This document shows, one piece after another, positions 31,706-39,779 of a DNA stretch of 47,745 nucleotides; the stretch's first letter is position 1, and every line of letters starts with the position of its first letter. The translations under genes and the position numbers were made by a program. Source of the DNA: an uncultured Eubacteriales bacterium (GTDB lineage: Bacteria; Bacillota; Clostridia; Oscillospirales; Oscillospiraceae); the NCBI GenBank assembly GCA_905202605.1, contig CAJKSU010000001.1:1-47745 (forward strand). The letters run 5' to 3'. The notes under the pieces were generated by a model. That model worked only from the letters and a program-made list of their open reading frames with translations, searched no databases and had not been told where the DNA came from.

Positions 31706-33791
31706 AACCTATCGGTTTCGCAACGGCGTTATCGTTTTCCTGATTGTACTGGTGGCGGCGATCTATGCCATTCGTCTGTTTTCCATCCAGCTTACAAAGG
31801 AAGATGAAGCGTCCTACAGCAGCTCTAACACCACCACCTATACCCAGTATGTGTCGGCGGCACGGGGAGAGATTCTGGATCGGCACGGCAATGTGCTGGT
31901 GAGCAACCGGGCAACCTATAATGTGACGCTGCAAAGCTTCGTGCTGTTCAACTCCGACGATCCCAACGGGTATCTGCTCCTTTTGGCGCAGACCTGTATG
32001 AAAAACGGCATTGAGTATGAGGAGAATCTGCCGCTGTCCGATACCACACCCTATGTGTACACTACGGACGAGCTTTCTTCCACCGATCAGTATTATTTCC
32101 GCCGCTTTTTGCTGAATCGTGGCTGGGACGCGGATATGACGGCGGAGAATCTTGCAAAGAAGCTGAAGGATGCCTATCGCATTTCCGATGAATACACTGA
32201 GGAAGAGGCGCGGCTGATCATGGGGCTGCGCTATGAACTGGATCTTCCCAACTACGCCTACGCCGACACCTATACGCTGGTTGCGGATATTTCCGCCGAC
32301 CAGTTGGCAATTTTGAAGGAACTTGGCATTCCCGGCATGGATGTGGTCACCACAACGGTGCGGGAGGTCAACACCGGCTTTGCGGCGCAGATTTTGGGTC
32401 ATGTAGGCCTGATGGATTCAGAGGAGTATGAAAATACCTATAAAGATCAGGGCTATAGCATGAACGCCTCTGTGGGTAAGGATGGTATGGAGGCGGCCTT
32501 TGAGGAATATCTCCATGGCACTGACGGGCAGAAGGTGGTAACGGTCACCTCGGACGGCACAGTGGTGGATGAATACTGGGAGGTCGAGCCGAAAAGCGGC
32601 GCAAACGTTGTTACTACCATTGACATTGGCATGCAGGAGGTTGCGGAGAATTCTCTGGCGAAGTACGTACAGGCCATGAGCGAGCAGGGCAAGGCAAAGA
32701 ACGGAAACAGCACCACGGCACTCCATGGCTCCGATGCTAAATCCGGTGCAGTGGTGGCGATGAACGTCAACACCGGCGAGGTGCTCTGCGCCGCCAACTA
32801 TCCCACCTATGACCCCAGAGAATACGCAGAGAAGTATAACGAGCTGGCGGTAGCGGATGGAGATCCTCTGGCAAACCGCGCACTGAACTACGCACTGGCT
32901 CCCGGTTCTACGTTTAAGATGGTTACGGCGCTGGCGGCAATGCGGGACGGGGTAGATCCCGGCTTTACAGTCAACGACACGGGACAGTATACGAAATACT
33001 CTGAAGACGGCTTTACCGGTAAGTGCTGGATTTATACAGCGACAAACCCCATTGGTCACGGCGTATTGGACATGCGGGGCGCCTTGGCGAATTCCTGTAA
33101 CGTTTACTTCTACACGGTGGGCGATATGATGACCATTGACCAGATCGATGCGGTAGGCGAGGCCTTTGGCTTTGGGCAGCACAGTGGCTCGGAAATCGCT
33201 GACACGGAGGGAATTCTGGCCTCTGAGGCCAATAAGGAGAAGCTTTATACCGGACATGATGCCACATGGTTTAAGGCGGATACTCTGATGGCATCCATCG
33301 GTCAGTCCATCACCACGGCCACCCCCATTCAGCTCTGCCGCTATGTGGCGGCGCTGTCCACTGGCGGAATTCTTCATAACGCCACCTTCCTGCGACGGGC
33401 GGTATCCTCAGACTTCCAGACGCTGGTGACGGAAAATGATTTTACCCCTGCGGCAACGAATCTTATGAGCGACACGGAGTATCAGGTTATCAAGGAGGGC
33501 ATGGTACAGTGTGCAACGGAAGGAACCGCCAAGGGCTACTTTACGAATTTCGGCTACACGGTTGCCTGTAAAACCGGTACTGCGCAGCATGGTAACGGCG
33601 GCTCCGATAACGCATCCTTTGTATGCTGGGCGCCGGCGGATAATCCGGAGATTGCAGTTGCGGTTTATGTAGAGCACGGTGACACCGGCGGCTTTTTCTC
33701 GCAGGTAGCCAAGGATATTATGGAATATTACTTTGACAGCAAGGATCTGGCACAGGAGGTAGAGCCGGAGAATGCCCTGCTGGTAGATTGA
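31698..33791 (+). CDS. mrdA: Penicillin-binding protein 2 (class B transpeptidase)
   Basis: A 697-residue elongation-type PBP2: one N-terminal membrane helix (VIVFLIVLVAAIYAIRLF), a dimerisation/pedestal region with AARGEILDRHGNVL, and the transpeptidase domain with the three active-site motifs: STFK (Ser about 404), SCN in LANSCNVYFY, and KTG in CKTGTAQ. It cross-links new peptidoglycan with MreC, MreD and a SEDS glycosyltransferase. ATG 31698 has GGAGG just upstream; a TTG at 31686 is an alternative. It overlaps mreD by eight bases. Beta-lactam target by family. Confidence 0.95.
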   Translation: MDRTYRFRNGVIVFLIVLVAAIYAIRLFSIQLTKEDEASYSSSNTTTYTQYVSAARGEILDRHGNVLVSNRATYNVTLQSFVLFNSDDPNGYLLLLAQTCMKNGIEYEENLPLSDTTPYVYTTDELSSTDQYYFRRFLLNRGWDADMTAENLAKKLKDAYRISDEYTEEEARLIMGLRYELDLPNYAYADTYTLVADISADQLAILKELGIPGMDVVTTTVREVNTGFAAQILGHVGLMDSEEYENTYKDQGYSMNASVGKDGMEAAFEEYLHGTDGQKVVTVTSDGTVVDEYWEVEPKSGANVVTTIDIGMQEVAENSLAKYVQAMSEQGKAKNGNSTTALHGSDAKSGAVVAMNVNTGEVLCAANYPTYDPREYAEKYNELAVADGDPLANRALNYALAPGSTFKMVTALAAMRDGVDPGFTVNDTGQYTKYSEDGFTGKCWIYTATNPIGHGVLDMRGALANSCNVYFYTVGDMMTIDQIDAVGEAFGFGQHSGSEIADTEGILASEANKEKLYTGHDATWFKADTLMASIGQSITTATPIQLCRYVAALSTGGILHNATFLRRAVSSDFQTLVTENDFTPAATNLMSDTEYQVIKEGMVQCATEGTAKGYFTNFGYTVACKTGTAQHGNGGSDNASFVCWAPADNPEIAVAVYVEHGDTGGFFSQVAKDIMEYYFDSKDLAQEVEPENALLVD

Positions 33792-33806
33792 CAGGAGGAA
33801 CGTGCT

Positions 33807-34733
33807 TTGACACTGGATTATATCACCCTGACGCCGGAGGAGTTGGGGAAGCTTCTGTCGGCGGGAAGCGGCGATGCGGCGATGGTATACCTCTATATGA
33901 AGTCTACCGGGGACATCACGCTAAAGCAGGCGGAGCAGCAGCTCCACATGACCAATCAGGCATTGGGGTGGGCGGAGAGCTTGCTCAAGCGGCTGGGGCT
34001 GATGGATGCGGTGGTGCCGAAGGAGCGGTTTGACCGCCAGCAGGCGCCGGTGTATACCGGGGAGGAGGTTACGGCCTTCTCTGCCAGAGACCCCAGCTTC
34101 CAGCTGCTGCAGGGAGAGGTCAGCCGCCGAATGGGGCGGGTGCTGACAACGGAGGAGCTGAAAATGCTGTTGTCCCTGCGGGATTATTTAAAGCTTCCGC
34201 CGGAGGTAATCAGCATGGCACTGACGCATTGTCTGCAAAAGCTGGAATACTATAATAAAACTAGCGGAAAAAACCGTACCATGACCATGCGGATGCTGGA
34301 GAAGGAATGCTATCAGTGGGCCAACAACGGCATCCAGACACTGGAGCAGGCCTCGGCCTATATTAGCCACAGTCTGGAGCTGCTGGCACCGGAGAGTCAG
34401 GTCAAAAAGGCCATGGGGCTGGACCGGGCGCTGGTGGATTCGGAGCGACAGTACATACATGCATGGCTGGATATGGGCTTTGACGTGGATGCCATCCGAC
34501 AGGCCTATGAGAAGACTGTATTGGCAACCGGCAAGCTGGCATGGCGGTATATGAATAAGATTCTGCTGAACTGGCACGAGAAGAACCTGCATTCCGGACG
34601 GCAGGTATCTGCGGAGGATCGGCAGCCACGGACGCAGCCAGTACAGCCGTCCAACAGCGGCTTTACCCCCGGTGCGGGCGAAAAGGCGGCGGTCAGCAAT
34701 TTGCAGCGATTCCGTGAGAGTTTGAAGGAGTGA
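33807..34733 (+). CDS. DnaD-domain replication initiation protein
   Basis: A 308-residue protein with an N-terminal winged-helix part (TPEELGKLLSAGSGDAAMVYL, split at GSGD, to about residue 90) and two DnaD-like helical domains (about 110-185 and 195-275) with the YxxxI-type ends WANNGIQTLEQ and MNKILLNWHEK. DnaD proteins remodel DNA and help to load the replicative helicase at oriC and at PriA-restart sites. TTG 33807 is the start, with ACAGGAGG upstream. It is followed four bases later by the DnaC-like loader gene, so they form a primosome pair. Confidence 0.88.
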   Translation: MTLDYITLTPEELGKLLSAGSGDAAMVYLYMKSTGDITLKQAEQQLHMTNQALGWAESLLKRLGLMDAVVPKERFDRQQAPVYTGEEVTAFSARDPSFQLLQGEVSRRMGRVLTTEELKMLLSLRDYLKLPPEVISMALTHCLQKLEYYNKTSGKNRTMTMRMLEKECYQWANNGIQTLEQASAYISHSLELLAPESQVKKAMGLDRALVDSERQYIHAWLDMGFDVDAIRQAYEKTVLATGKLAWRYMNKILLNWHEKNLHSGRQVSAEDRQPRTQPVQPSNSGFTPGAGEKAAVSNLQRFRESLKE

Positions 34734-34737
34734 TCCC

Positions 34738-35727
34738 ATGGGCTATGAAAAAGAGGCTCTGGCCAGAGCCAGAGCAAGATATCAGGAGGCAGTGGATCGG
34801 TACCAGCGAGTGCAGCAGGAGCGCCGGGAGCGGGTCTACCGGGAATATCCCAGAGTGCAGGAGCTGGATCAGCAGCTGCGCCGCACCATGGCGGAGTTCA
34901 TGGCGGAGACATTCCGGAATGGACAGAACCCCAAGGAGGCAGTGGAGCTTTTGCGCCGGGAAAATCTCCATTTGCAGCAGGAGCGGCGGGATATTCTGCG
35001 CCGCAGCGGCTATGGGGAGAATTATCTCACGGATGGCCCCATGTGCCGGATTTGCAGCGATACCGGCTATGTGGGGGAAAAAATGTGCAGCTGTCTGGAG
35101 AAGTTTTGTCAGGAGGAGCAGCGGAAGACCCTGACCAGCCTGCTCTCCGGCAATCTTAGCAGCTTTGACGATTTTTCTCTGGATTATTATAATACCATTC
35201 CTGATCCGGCGCTGGGCATCAGCCCCAGAGAACAGATGGAGATGGTTTATGAGACGTGCGTGGACTATGCCCGAAAGTTTTCCCTGCACTCCAGAAGCCT
35301 TTTGATGAACGGCGGAACCGGGCTGGGGAAAACATTCCTCTCGGCGTGCATTGCACGGCAGGTGGTCTCCATGGGCTTTTCCGTGGTCTATGATACGGCA
35401 ATCCATGTGTTCTCGTGCCTTGAAAAGCAGAAGTTCGGCAATGCCGATCAGGAGGAAAAGCGCATGACCCAGCGGATTATGGAGTGCGACCTGCTGATTT
35501 TGGATGATCTGGGAACGGAAATGGCCACCAGCTTTATTTCTCCGGCACTCTATGGAATCGTCAACGGCCGGATTCTGTCGGGGAAGCCTACGATCATTTC
35601 CACTAATTTGACGCTGGGCGAGTTGTCTCGGCGATACACGCCGCAGATTGCCTCTCGTCTGATGGGGGAATATATCTCGCTGGTGTTTATCGGGCAGGAT
35701 ATCCGGCTGCAAAAAACACAGAGATAA
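34738..35727 (+). CDS. DnaC/DnaI-like AAA+ helicase loader
   Basis: A 329-residue AAA+ ATPase. Residues 1-90 are helical and charged (probable coiled coil), then comes a cysteine-rich zinc-binding segment (MCRICSDTG, then MCSCLEKFC, Cys103-124). The ATPase domain has Walker A NGGTGLGKT (about 191-199), Walker B LLILDDLGTE (about 252-261), and sensor STNL. This matches DnaC/DnaI helicase loaders, whose N-terminal zinc region contacts the replicative helicase. IstB transposition proteins share the ATPase, but no transposase is near and the adjacent DnaD gene favours replication. Confidence 0.9.
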   Translation: MGYEKEALARARARYQEAVDRYQRVQQERRERVYREYPRVQELDQQLRRTMAEFMAETFRNGQNPKEAVELLRRENLHLQQERRDILRRSGYGENYLTDGPMCRICSDTGYVGEKMCSCLEKFCQEEQRKTLTSLLSGNLSSFDDFSLDYYNTIPDPALGISPREQMEMVYETCVDYARKFSLHSRSLLMNGGTGLGKTFLSACIARQVVSMGFSVVYDTAIHVFSCLEKQKFGNADQEEKRMTQRIMECDLLILDDLGTEMATSFISPALYGIVNGRILSGKPTIISTNLTLGELSRRYTPQIASRLMGEYISLVFIGQDIRLQKTQR

Positions 35728-35736
35728 GATGGAAAA

Positions 35737-35766
35737 TGGCTGCTGCACCCAGATGTGCAGCAGCCA
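35737..35766. terminator. Bidirectional terminator
   Basis: TGGCTGCTGCAC (35737-35748) pairs exactly with GTGCAGCAGCCA (35755-35766), with a TTTT nearby on both strands. It lies between the converging DnaC-like and thioesterase genes. Confidence 0.9.
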
Positions 35767-35771
35767 CGGTT

Positions 35772-36227
35772 TTAATGTTCCGGCTTTCGGATGACGGCAT
35801 AGGTGCCAATGGCGGTGCAGGCCACCTTGCCGGAGCTGGGAATCACAGCCTCACAGTAGGCGGTGGCATTCCGACGGCCCAGCGAGGTCAGCCGGGTACG
35901 GATCTGTACCGTACCCTCCATGGGGATGGGGCGCAGGTAATTGACGGTCATGGAGACGGTCGGGGGAATGGTCTCACGTGAGAAGCAGTAGACGGCGATG
36001 CTCATGGCGAGATCCATCATGGTATAGGCCATGCCGCCATGGAGAGTTCCGAGGCCATTGACCTGCCAGCCCTCCAGTGGGAATTCCAGCACCAGCTCCT
36101 GAGTGGTATCGTCACAGGAGACGAACTGCGCTTTGAGCTGACCGTTGAGCGTGTGCGCCATGGTGGTGTTGATAAAGCTCAGCTCCTGCTGGAGCCACTG
36201 CTGAGTGGTAACGGGTGCATCAGTCAT
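35772..36227 (-). CDS. PaaI-type hotdog thioesterase
   Basis: A 151-residue acyl-CoA thioesterase of the PaaI/4HBT group. The single hotdog domain shows GTLHGGMAYTMMDLAMS with the family H-G-G, and the strand TVSMTVNYLRPI, followed by ATAYCEAVI. It would hydrolyse aromatic or short acyl-CoA esters in the cytoplasm; the substrate is open. The promoter lies at 36261-36290. It is divergent from the first PAP2 gene. Confidence 0.9.
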   Translation of the reverse strand: MTDAPVTTQQWLQQELSFINTTMAHTLNGQLKAQFVSCDDTTQELVLEFPLEGWQVNGLGTLHGGMAYTMMDLAMSIAVYCFSRETIPPTVSMTVNYLRPIPMEGTVQIRTRLTSLGRRNATAYCEAVIPSSGKVACTAIGTYAVIRKPEH

Positions 36228-36260
36228 TACGATGCCTTCTTTCTATGTAGGATTAGGGAA

Positions 36261-36290
36261 AACATAGCATATTTTATCGAAGAATGTCAA
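36261..36290 (-). promoter_or_regulatory. Thioesterase gene promoter
   Basis: On the minus strand TTGACA (36285-36290), an 18-base spacer and TATGTT (36261-36266). It overlaps the leader region of the divergent PAP2 gene. Confidence 0.6.
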
Positions 36291-36302
36291 TGGGGGAAGG
36301 GT

Positions 36303-36794
36303 ATGAAACGCGAATTTTATGAATCCCTGCACAAGGCGATCCTGTCGAGACCCGGCGTAAAGCGTGGGGTGGAGATTTCTGTAAAGCTGCTGCCGGGGCT
36401 GGTCTATGTGGCGTATCCGCTGCTGGCAGCTTACCTGCTGGTGTGGAAGCGGACGATGCTGCTTCGGGGGATTTTGGTTCCGGCAATCGGATTCCTCCTT
36501 GTGACGGTGCTGCGGGCTGCAATCAATGCGCCGCGTCCCTATGAGAGCATGGGAATTCCGGCGATTACCCCAAAGGAGACGAAGGGGAAGTCGTTTCCTT
36601 CCCGCCATGCGGCCTGCGGGGCAGTGATCGCGGTGACGGCAGTATTTACCGCACCGCCGCTGGGATGGGTGCTGCTGGCGGTCAGCCTGCTCATTGCAGC
36701 TTCCAGAGTGATGGCAGGGGTGCATTTTATAAAGGATGTGCTGGCGGGCTGGTGCATGGGGGCGCTGGTGGGCGCAGCAGGTTTTTTGCTGTGA
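36303..36794 (+). CDS. PAP2 family phosphatase (first of two)
   Basis: A 163-residue membrane phosphatase with about four helices. The three PAP2 motifs are present: RPYESMG after INAP, the PSRH motif in KSFPSRHAACG, and SRVMAGVHFIKDV with the catalytic histidine. PSRH replaces the more usual PSGH, as in many family members. Substrates are lipid phosphates such as undecaprenyl pyrophosphate or phosphatidate, at the outer membrane face. GGGGGAAGGG lies directly before ATG 36303, which fixes the start; longer frames run into the divergent gene. The second PAP2 gene starts 33 bases later. Confidence 0.88.
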   Translation: MKREFYESLHKAILSRPGVKRGVEISVKLLPGLVYVAYPLLAAYLLVWKRTMLLRGILVPAIGFLLVTVLRAAINAPRPYESMGIPAITPKETKGKSFPSRHAACGAVIAVTAVFTAPPLGWVLLAVSLLIAASRVMAGVHFIKDVLAGWCMGALVGAAGFLL

Positions 36795-36827
36795 TGAAGC
36801 CATAACATATAAGAAGGAGAGAATACT

Positions 36828-37370
36828 GTGATAACCAATCTTGACCTTTCTATCCTCGACTGGATTCAGCGAACCCTCCGATGCGGCGTTTTGGATCATA
36901 TTGTACCCGCAATCACGTTTTTAGGGGAGGCCGGATGGATCTGGATCCTGCTGGCGGCGGTGCTGCTGGCACAAAAAAAGACCAGAGCATGGGGCATCGC
37001 GGTATCGGCGGCGCTGCTTGTGGATCTGCTGCTGTGCAATGTGCTGCTCAAGCCGCTGGTGGCGCGGCCACGGCCCTATACCTTCCGTCCGGAGCTGACA
37101 CTGCTGGTGAAGGCCCCGCGGGATTTTTCGTTCCCCTCCGGGCATGCTGCGGCGTCCTTTGCGGCGGCATCTGCACTGCTGTATTCAAAGTGCAGGGGAT
37201 GGATTCCAGCAACGGCGCTGGCGGCGGCCATCGCCCTGAGCCGGCTGTACCTCTACGTCCACTATCCCAGCGATGTAATCTGCGGGGCGGTGCTGGGAAT
37301 ATTATGCGGATGGATTGGAGCATTTCTTGCCAAAAAAGCAGGTGATTTCTCCAAAAAATCCGAAAAATGA
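36828..37370 (+). CDS. PAP2 family phosphatase (second of two)
   Basis: A 180-residue PAP2 membrane protein with about five helices. Its motifs are canonical: KPLVARPRPYTF, the PSGH motif in FPSGHAAASF, and SRLYLYVHYPSDV. Probable undecaprenyl-pyrophosphate or lipid phosphatase acting outside the membrane. It differs much from its neighbour outside the motifs (PSGH against PSRH), so the two are not a recent duplication. GTG 36828 starts it, with AAGAAGGAGA upstream. The C-terminus is lysine-rich. Confidence 0.9.
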   Translation: MITNLDLSILDWIQRTLRCGVLDHIVPAITFLGEAGWIWILLAAVLLAQKKTRAWGIAVSAALLVDLLLCNVLLKPLVARPRPYTFRPELTLLVKAPRDFSFPSGHAAASFAAASALLYSKCRGWIPATALAAAIALSRLYLYVHYPSDVICGAVLGILCGWIGAFLAKKAGDFSKKSEK

Positions 37371-37466
37371 AGACGCTGATTCATTTGCAGACGGAACAGG
37401 ATAAAACATACAAAAGAACAGAAAAAATGCATGAAAATTCGGTGCAAAATGGTTCCGGCGTCCCGC

Positions 37467-37496
37467 TTGACGAATGGGGCTGTAGTGTGGTAAAGT
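37467..37496 (+). promoter_or_regulatory. livJ promoter
   Basis: TTGACG (37467-37472), an 18-base spacer and TAAAGT (37491-37496). A 27-bp dyad follows at the start point. Confidence 0.6.
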
Positions 37497-37505
37497 ATTA
37501 ATGCA

Positions 37506-37532
37506 TTGTAAATGACATAGACGTCATTACAA
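37506..37532 (+). promoter_or_regulatory. Dyad at the livJ transcription start
   Basis: TTGTA-A-ATGAC (37506-37516) is inverted as GTCAT-TACAA (37523-37532), a ten-pair dyad with one bulge. It lies at about +2 to +30, where a repressor would block transcription, or it could form a 5' hairpin. Control by amino acid supply is a reasonable guess. Confidence 0.55.
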
Positions 37533-37554
37533 CACACGATTGGAGGAACCAATA

Positions 37555-38793
37555 ATGAAAAAATTCAAGAAGGGCGCCGCACTGGTCCTGTCTCTGGCTA
37601 TGGTCATGAGCATGGCAGCGTGCGGCTCTGATAGTTCCAGCACCTCCGCCGTAGCTGAGGCTGCCGGTTCCGAGGCTGCTGCAAGCACCGCCGAGAATGC
37701 CGCTGGCAACACCGGCGCTACAATTAAGCTGGGCGGCATCGGCCCCCTGACCGGCGCTGCTGCCATTTACGGCAACGCCACCAAGAACGGCTCCGAGCTG
37801 GCTGTGGAAGAGATCAACGCTCTGGGCGGCATTCAGTTCGAGATCAAGTGGGAAGACGACGAGCACGATCCTGAGAAGTCCGTCAATGCCTACAACAACC
37901 TCAAGGACTGGGGTATGCAGATGCTGGTTGGTACTACCACCACTGCTCCCTGCGTGGCGGTTTCTGCTGAAACCAATGCGGATCATATGTTCCAGCTGAC
38001 TCCCTCCGCTTCTTCCACCGATGTCATCGGTGCGGATGATGCCCGGAAGGACAACGTGTTCCAGATGTGCTTCACCGACCCCAACCAGGGTACTGCATCT
38101 GCTGAGTACATCTCCGAGAAGAAGCTGGGCACTAAGATCGCTGTAATCTACAACAACTCCGACGCTTACTCCACCGGTATCTACAACAAGTTTGCTGCCG
38201 AGGCTGAGAAGCTGGGTCTGGAGGTTGTATCCGCTACTACCTTCACCGACGACACTGCCAACGACTTCTCCGTCCAGCTGGGCGAGGCAAAGAGCGCTGG
38301 CGCTGACCTCATCTTCCTGCCCATCTACTACACCCCTGCTTCTCTGATCCTGAAGCAGGCGGCGGATATGGGCTATGATCCCGAGTTCTTCGGCGTAGAC
38401 GGCATGGATGGAATTCTGGATCTGGAGGGCTTTGATACCTCCCTGGCTGAGGGCTTGATGCTGCTGACTCCCTTCTCTGCCGACGCTTCCGATGAGAAGA
38501 CGCAGAACTTCGTTTCCAAGTACAAGGAGAAGTACGGCGACACTCCCAACCAGTTTGCGGCTGACGCTTATGACTGCGTCTATGCAATCTATGAGGCTTG
38601 CCAGAAAAACGGCGTTACTGCTGATATGAGCGTTTCCGACATCTGCGACAAGATGATCGAGACCTTCACCTCCGGCGATTTCACCTTTGACGGTCTGACC
38701 GGCGGCGGAATGACTTGGGCTGCTACCGGTGAGGTTTCCAAGGAGCCTAAGGGCATGGAGATCAAGGACGGCGCATACGTCGGCATGGACTAA
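37555..38793 (+). CDS. livJ: Branched-chain amino acid ABC transporter substrate-binding lipoprotein
   Basis: A 412-residue lipoprotein: signal MKKFKKGAALVLSLAMVMS with lipobox AAC (Cys23), then a short serine/alanine linker. The periplasmic-binding fold type I (LivJ/LIV-BP) starts at IKLGGIGPLTGAAAIYG and has ELAVEEINALGG and FQLTPSASSTDV. It captures branched-chain or other hydrophobic amino acids outside the cell. Codon use is strongly biased to AAG, AAC, CTG and GAG, more so than in the neighbours, which suggests high expression. GGAGG precedes ATG 37555. A stem-loop separates it from livH. Confidence 0.95.
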   Translation: MKKFKKGAALVLSLAMVMSMAACGSDSSSTSAVAEAAGSEAAASTAENAAGNTGATIKLGGIGPLTGAAAIYGNATKNGSELAVEEINALGGIQFEIKWEDDEHDPEKSVNAYNNLKDWGMQMLVGTTTTAPCVAVSAETNADHMFQLTPSASSTDVIGADDARKDNVFQMCFTDPNQGTASAEYISEKKLGTKIAVIYNNSDAYSTGIYNKFAAEAEKLGLEVVSATTFTDDTANDFSVQLGEAKSAGADLIFLPIYYTPASLILKQAADMGYDPEFFGVDGMDGILDLEGFDTSLAEGLMLLTPFSADASDEKTQNFVSKYKEKYGDTPNQFAADAYDCVYAIYEACQKNGVTADMSVSDICDKMIETFTSGDFTFDGLTGGGMTWAATGEVSKEPKGMEIKDGAYVGMD

Positions 38794-38816
38794 TTGCCCC
38801 TATATCGTAAACATCT

Positions 38817-38844
38817 ACGGGGGTTGCCACCTGGCAACCCCCGT
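38817..38844 (+). terminator. Intra-operon stem-loop between livJ and livH
   Basis: A perfect 13-bp stem (38817-38829 with 38832-38844) on a two-base loop. The tail TTTGCC is short, so read-through is expected. It would make livJ more abundant than the membrane genes. Confidence 0.75.
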
Positions 38845-38887
38845 TTGCCGATTTCAAGAAAACTAAGTTGAAAGGGAGGTGTGTGGT

Positions 38888-39769
38888 ATGAACCTGCTTT
38901 CCAATTTGATCAACGGCATCAGCCTGGGAAGTGTTTATGCCATCATCGCACTGGGCTACACCATGGTTTATGGTATCGCTAAGATGCTGAACTTCGCCCA
39001 CGGTGACGTTATCATGGTTGGTGCCTATGTTTGTTTCTGCACCATGAGCTATTTGAATCTGCCCCCGGTGGTTGGCGTCATTTTGGCAATTGTGGTTTGT
39101 ACCCTGCTGGGCATTGTGATTGAGCGACTTGCCTATAAGCCCCTTCGCTCTGCTCCATCTCTGGCTGTGCTGATTACTGCCATTGGCGTCAGCTATTTCC
39201 TCCAGAATGCAGCCCTGCTGATTTGGAAGTCTGATCCTAAGGTATTTACCTCCGTAATCAACCTTCCGTCTCTGGAGTTGGGCGGCGGCAAGCTGACTAT
39301 TAGCCCTGTTGCCATTGTTACGGTACTGGCCTGTGTGATTATTATGGTTGCGCTGACCCTGTTTACCGGCAAGACAAAGATGGGCAAGGCCATGCGCGCC
39401 GTATCCGAGGATAAAGGCGCCGCACAGCTGATGGGCATCAATGTCAATAGCACGATCTCCCTGACCTTTGCCATTGGTTCCGGCTTGGCGGCAATTGCTG
39501 GTGTGCTGCTCTGTTCTGCGTATCCCACACTGATGCCGACTACCGGCTCCATGCCCGGCATCAAGGCGTTTACCGCTGCTGTTCTGGGTGGCATAGGCTC
39601 CATTCCCGGCGCTATGCTGGGCGGCATTCTGCTGGGTGTTATTGAGATTTTCAGCAAAGCATATATTTCCACTCAGCTCAGTGACGCAATTGTGTTTGCG
39701 GTTCTGATCGTTGTCCTGCTGATTAAGCCTGCGGGTCTGCTGGGCAAAAAGGTCAGAGAGAAAGTGTGA
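38888..39769 (+). CDS. livH: Branched-chain amino acid ABC permease LivH
   Basis: A 293-residue membrane permease with about eight helices. The N-terminus NLINGISLGSVYAIIALGYTM and the EAA-type region YKPLRSAPSLAVLITAIG match LivH. The segment AVLGGIGSIPGAMLGG is also conserved. It forms the membrane pore with LivM. GGGAGG before ATG 38888 fixes the start; GTG 38879 would be upstream of a poor site. livM follows about ten bases after the stop. Confidence 0.95.
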   Translation: MNLLSNLINGISLGSVYAIIALGYTMVYGIAKMLNFAHGDVIMVGAYVCFCTMSYLNLPPVVGVILAIVVCTLLGIVIERLAYKPLRSAPSLAVLITAIGVSYFLQNAALLIWKSDPKVFTSVINLPSLELGGGKLTISPVAIVTVLACVIIMVALTLFTGKTKMGKAMRAVSEDKGAAQLMGINVNSTISLTFAIGSGLAAIAGVLLCSAYPTLMPTTGSMPGIKAFTAAVLGGIGSIPGAMLGGILLGVIEIFSKAYISTQLSDAIVFAVLIVVLLIKPAGLLGKKVREKV

Positions 39770-39779
39770 GGTGGCTGAT

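Noticed and set aside
35137..35727. IstB transposition helper instead of a helicase loader
   Set aside because: The ATPase core alone could be IstB, but the N-terminal zinc segment and the adjacent DnaD gene fit DnaC/DnaI; no transposase or terminal repeat is near.
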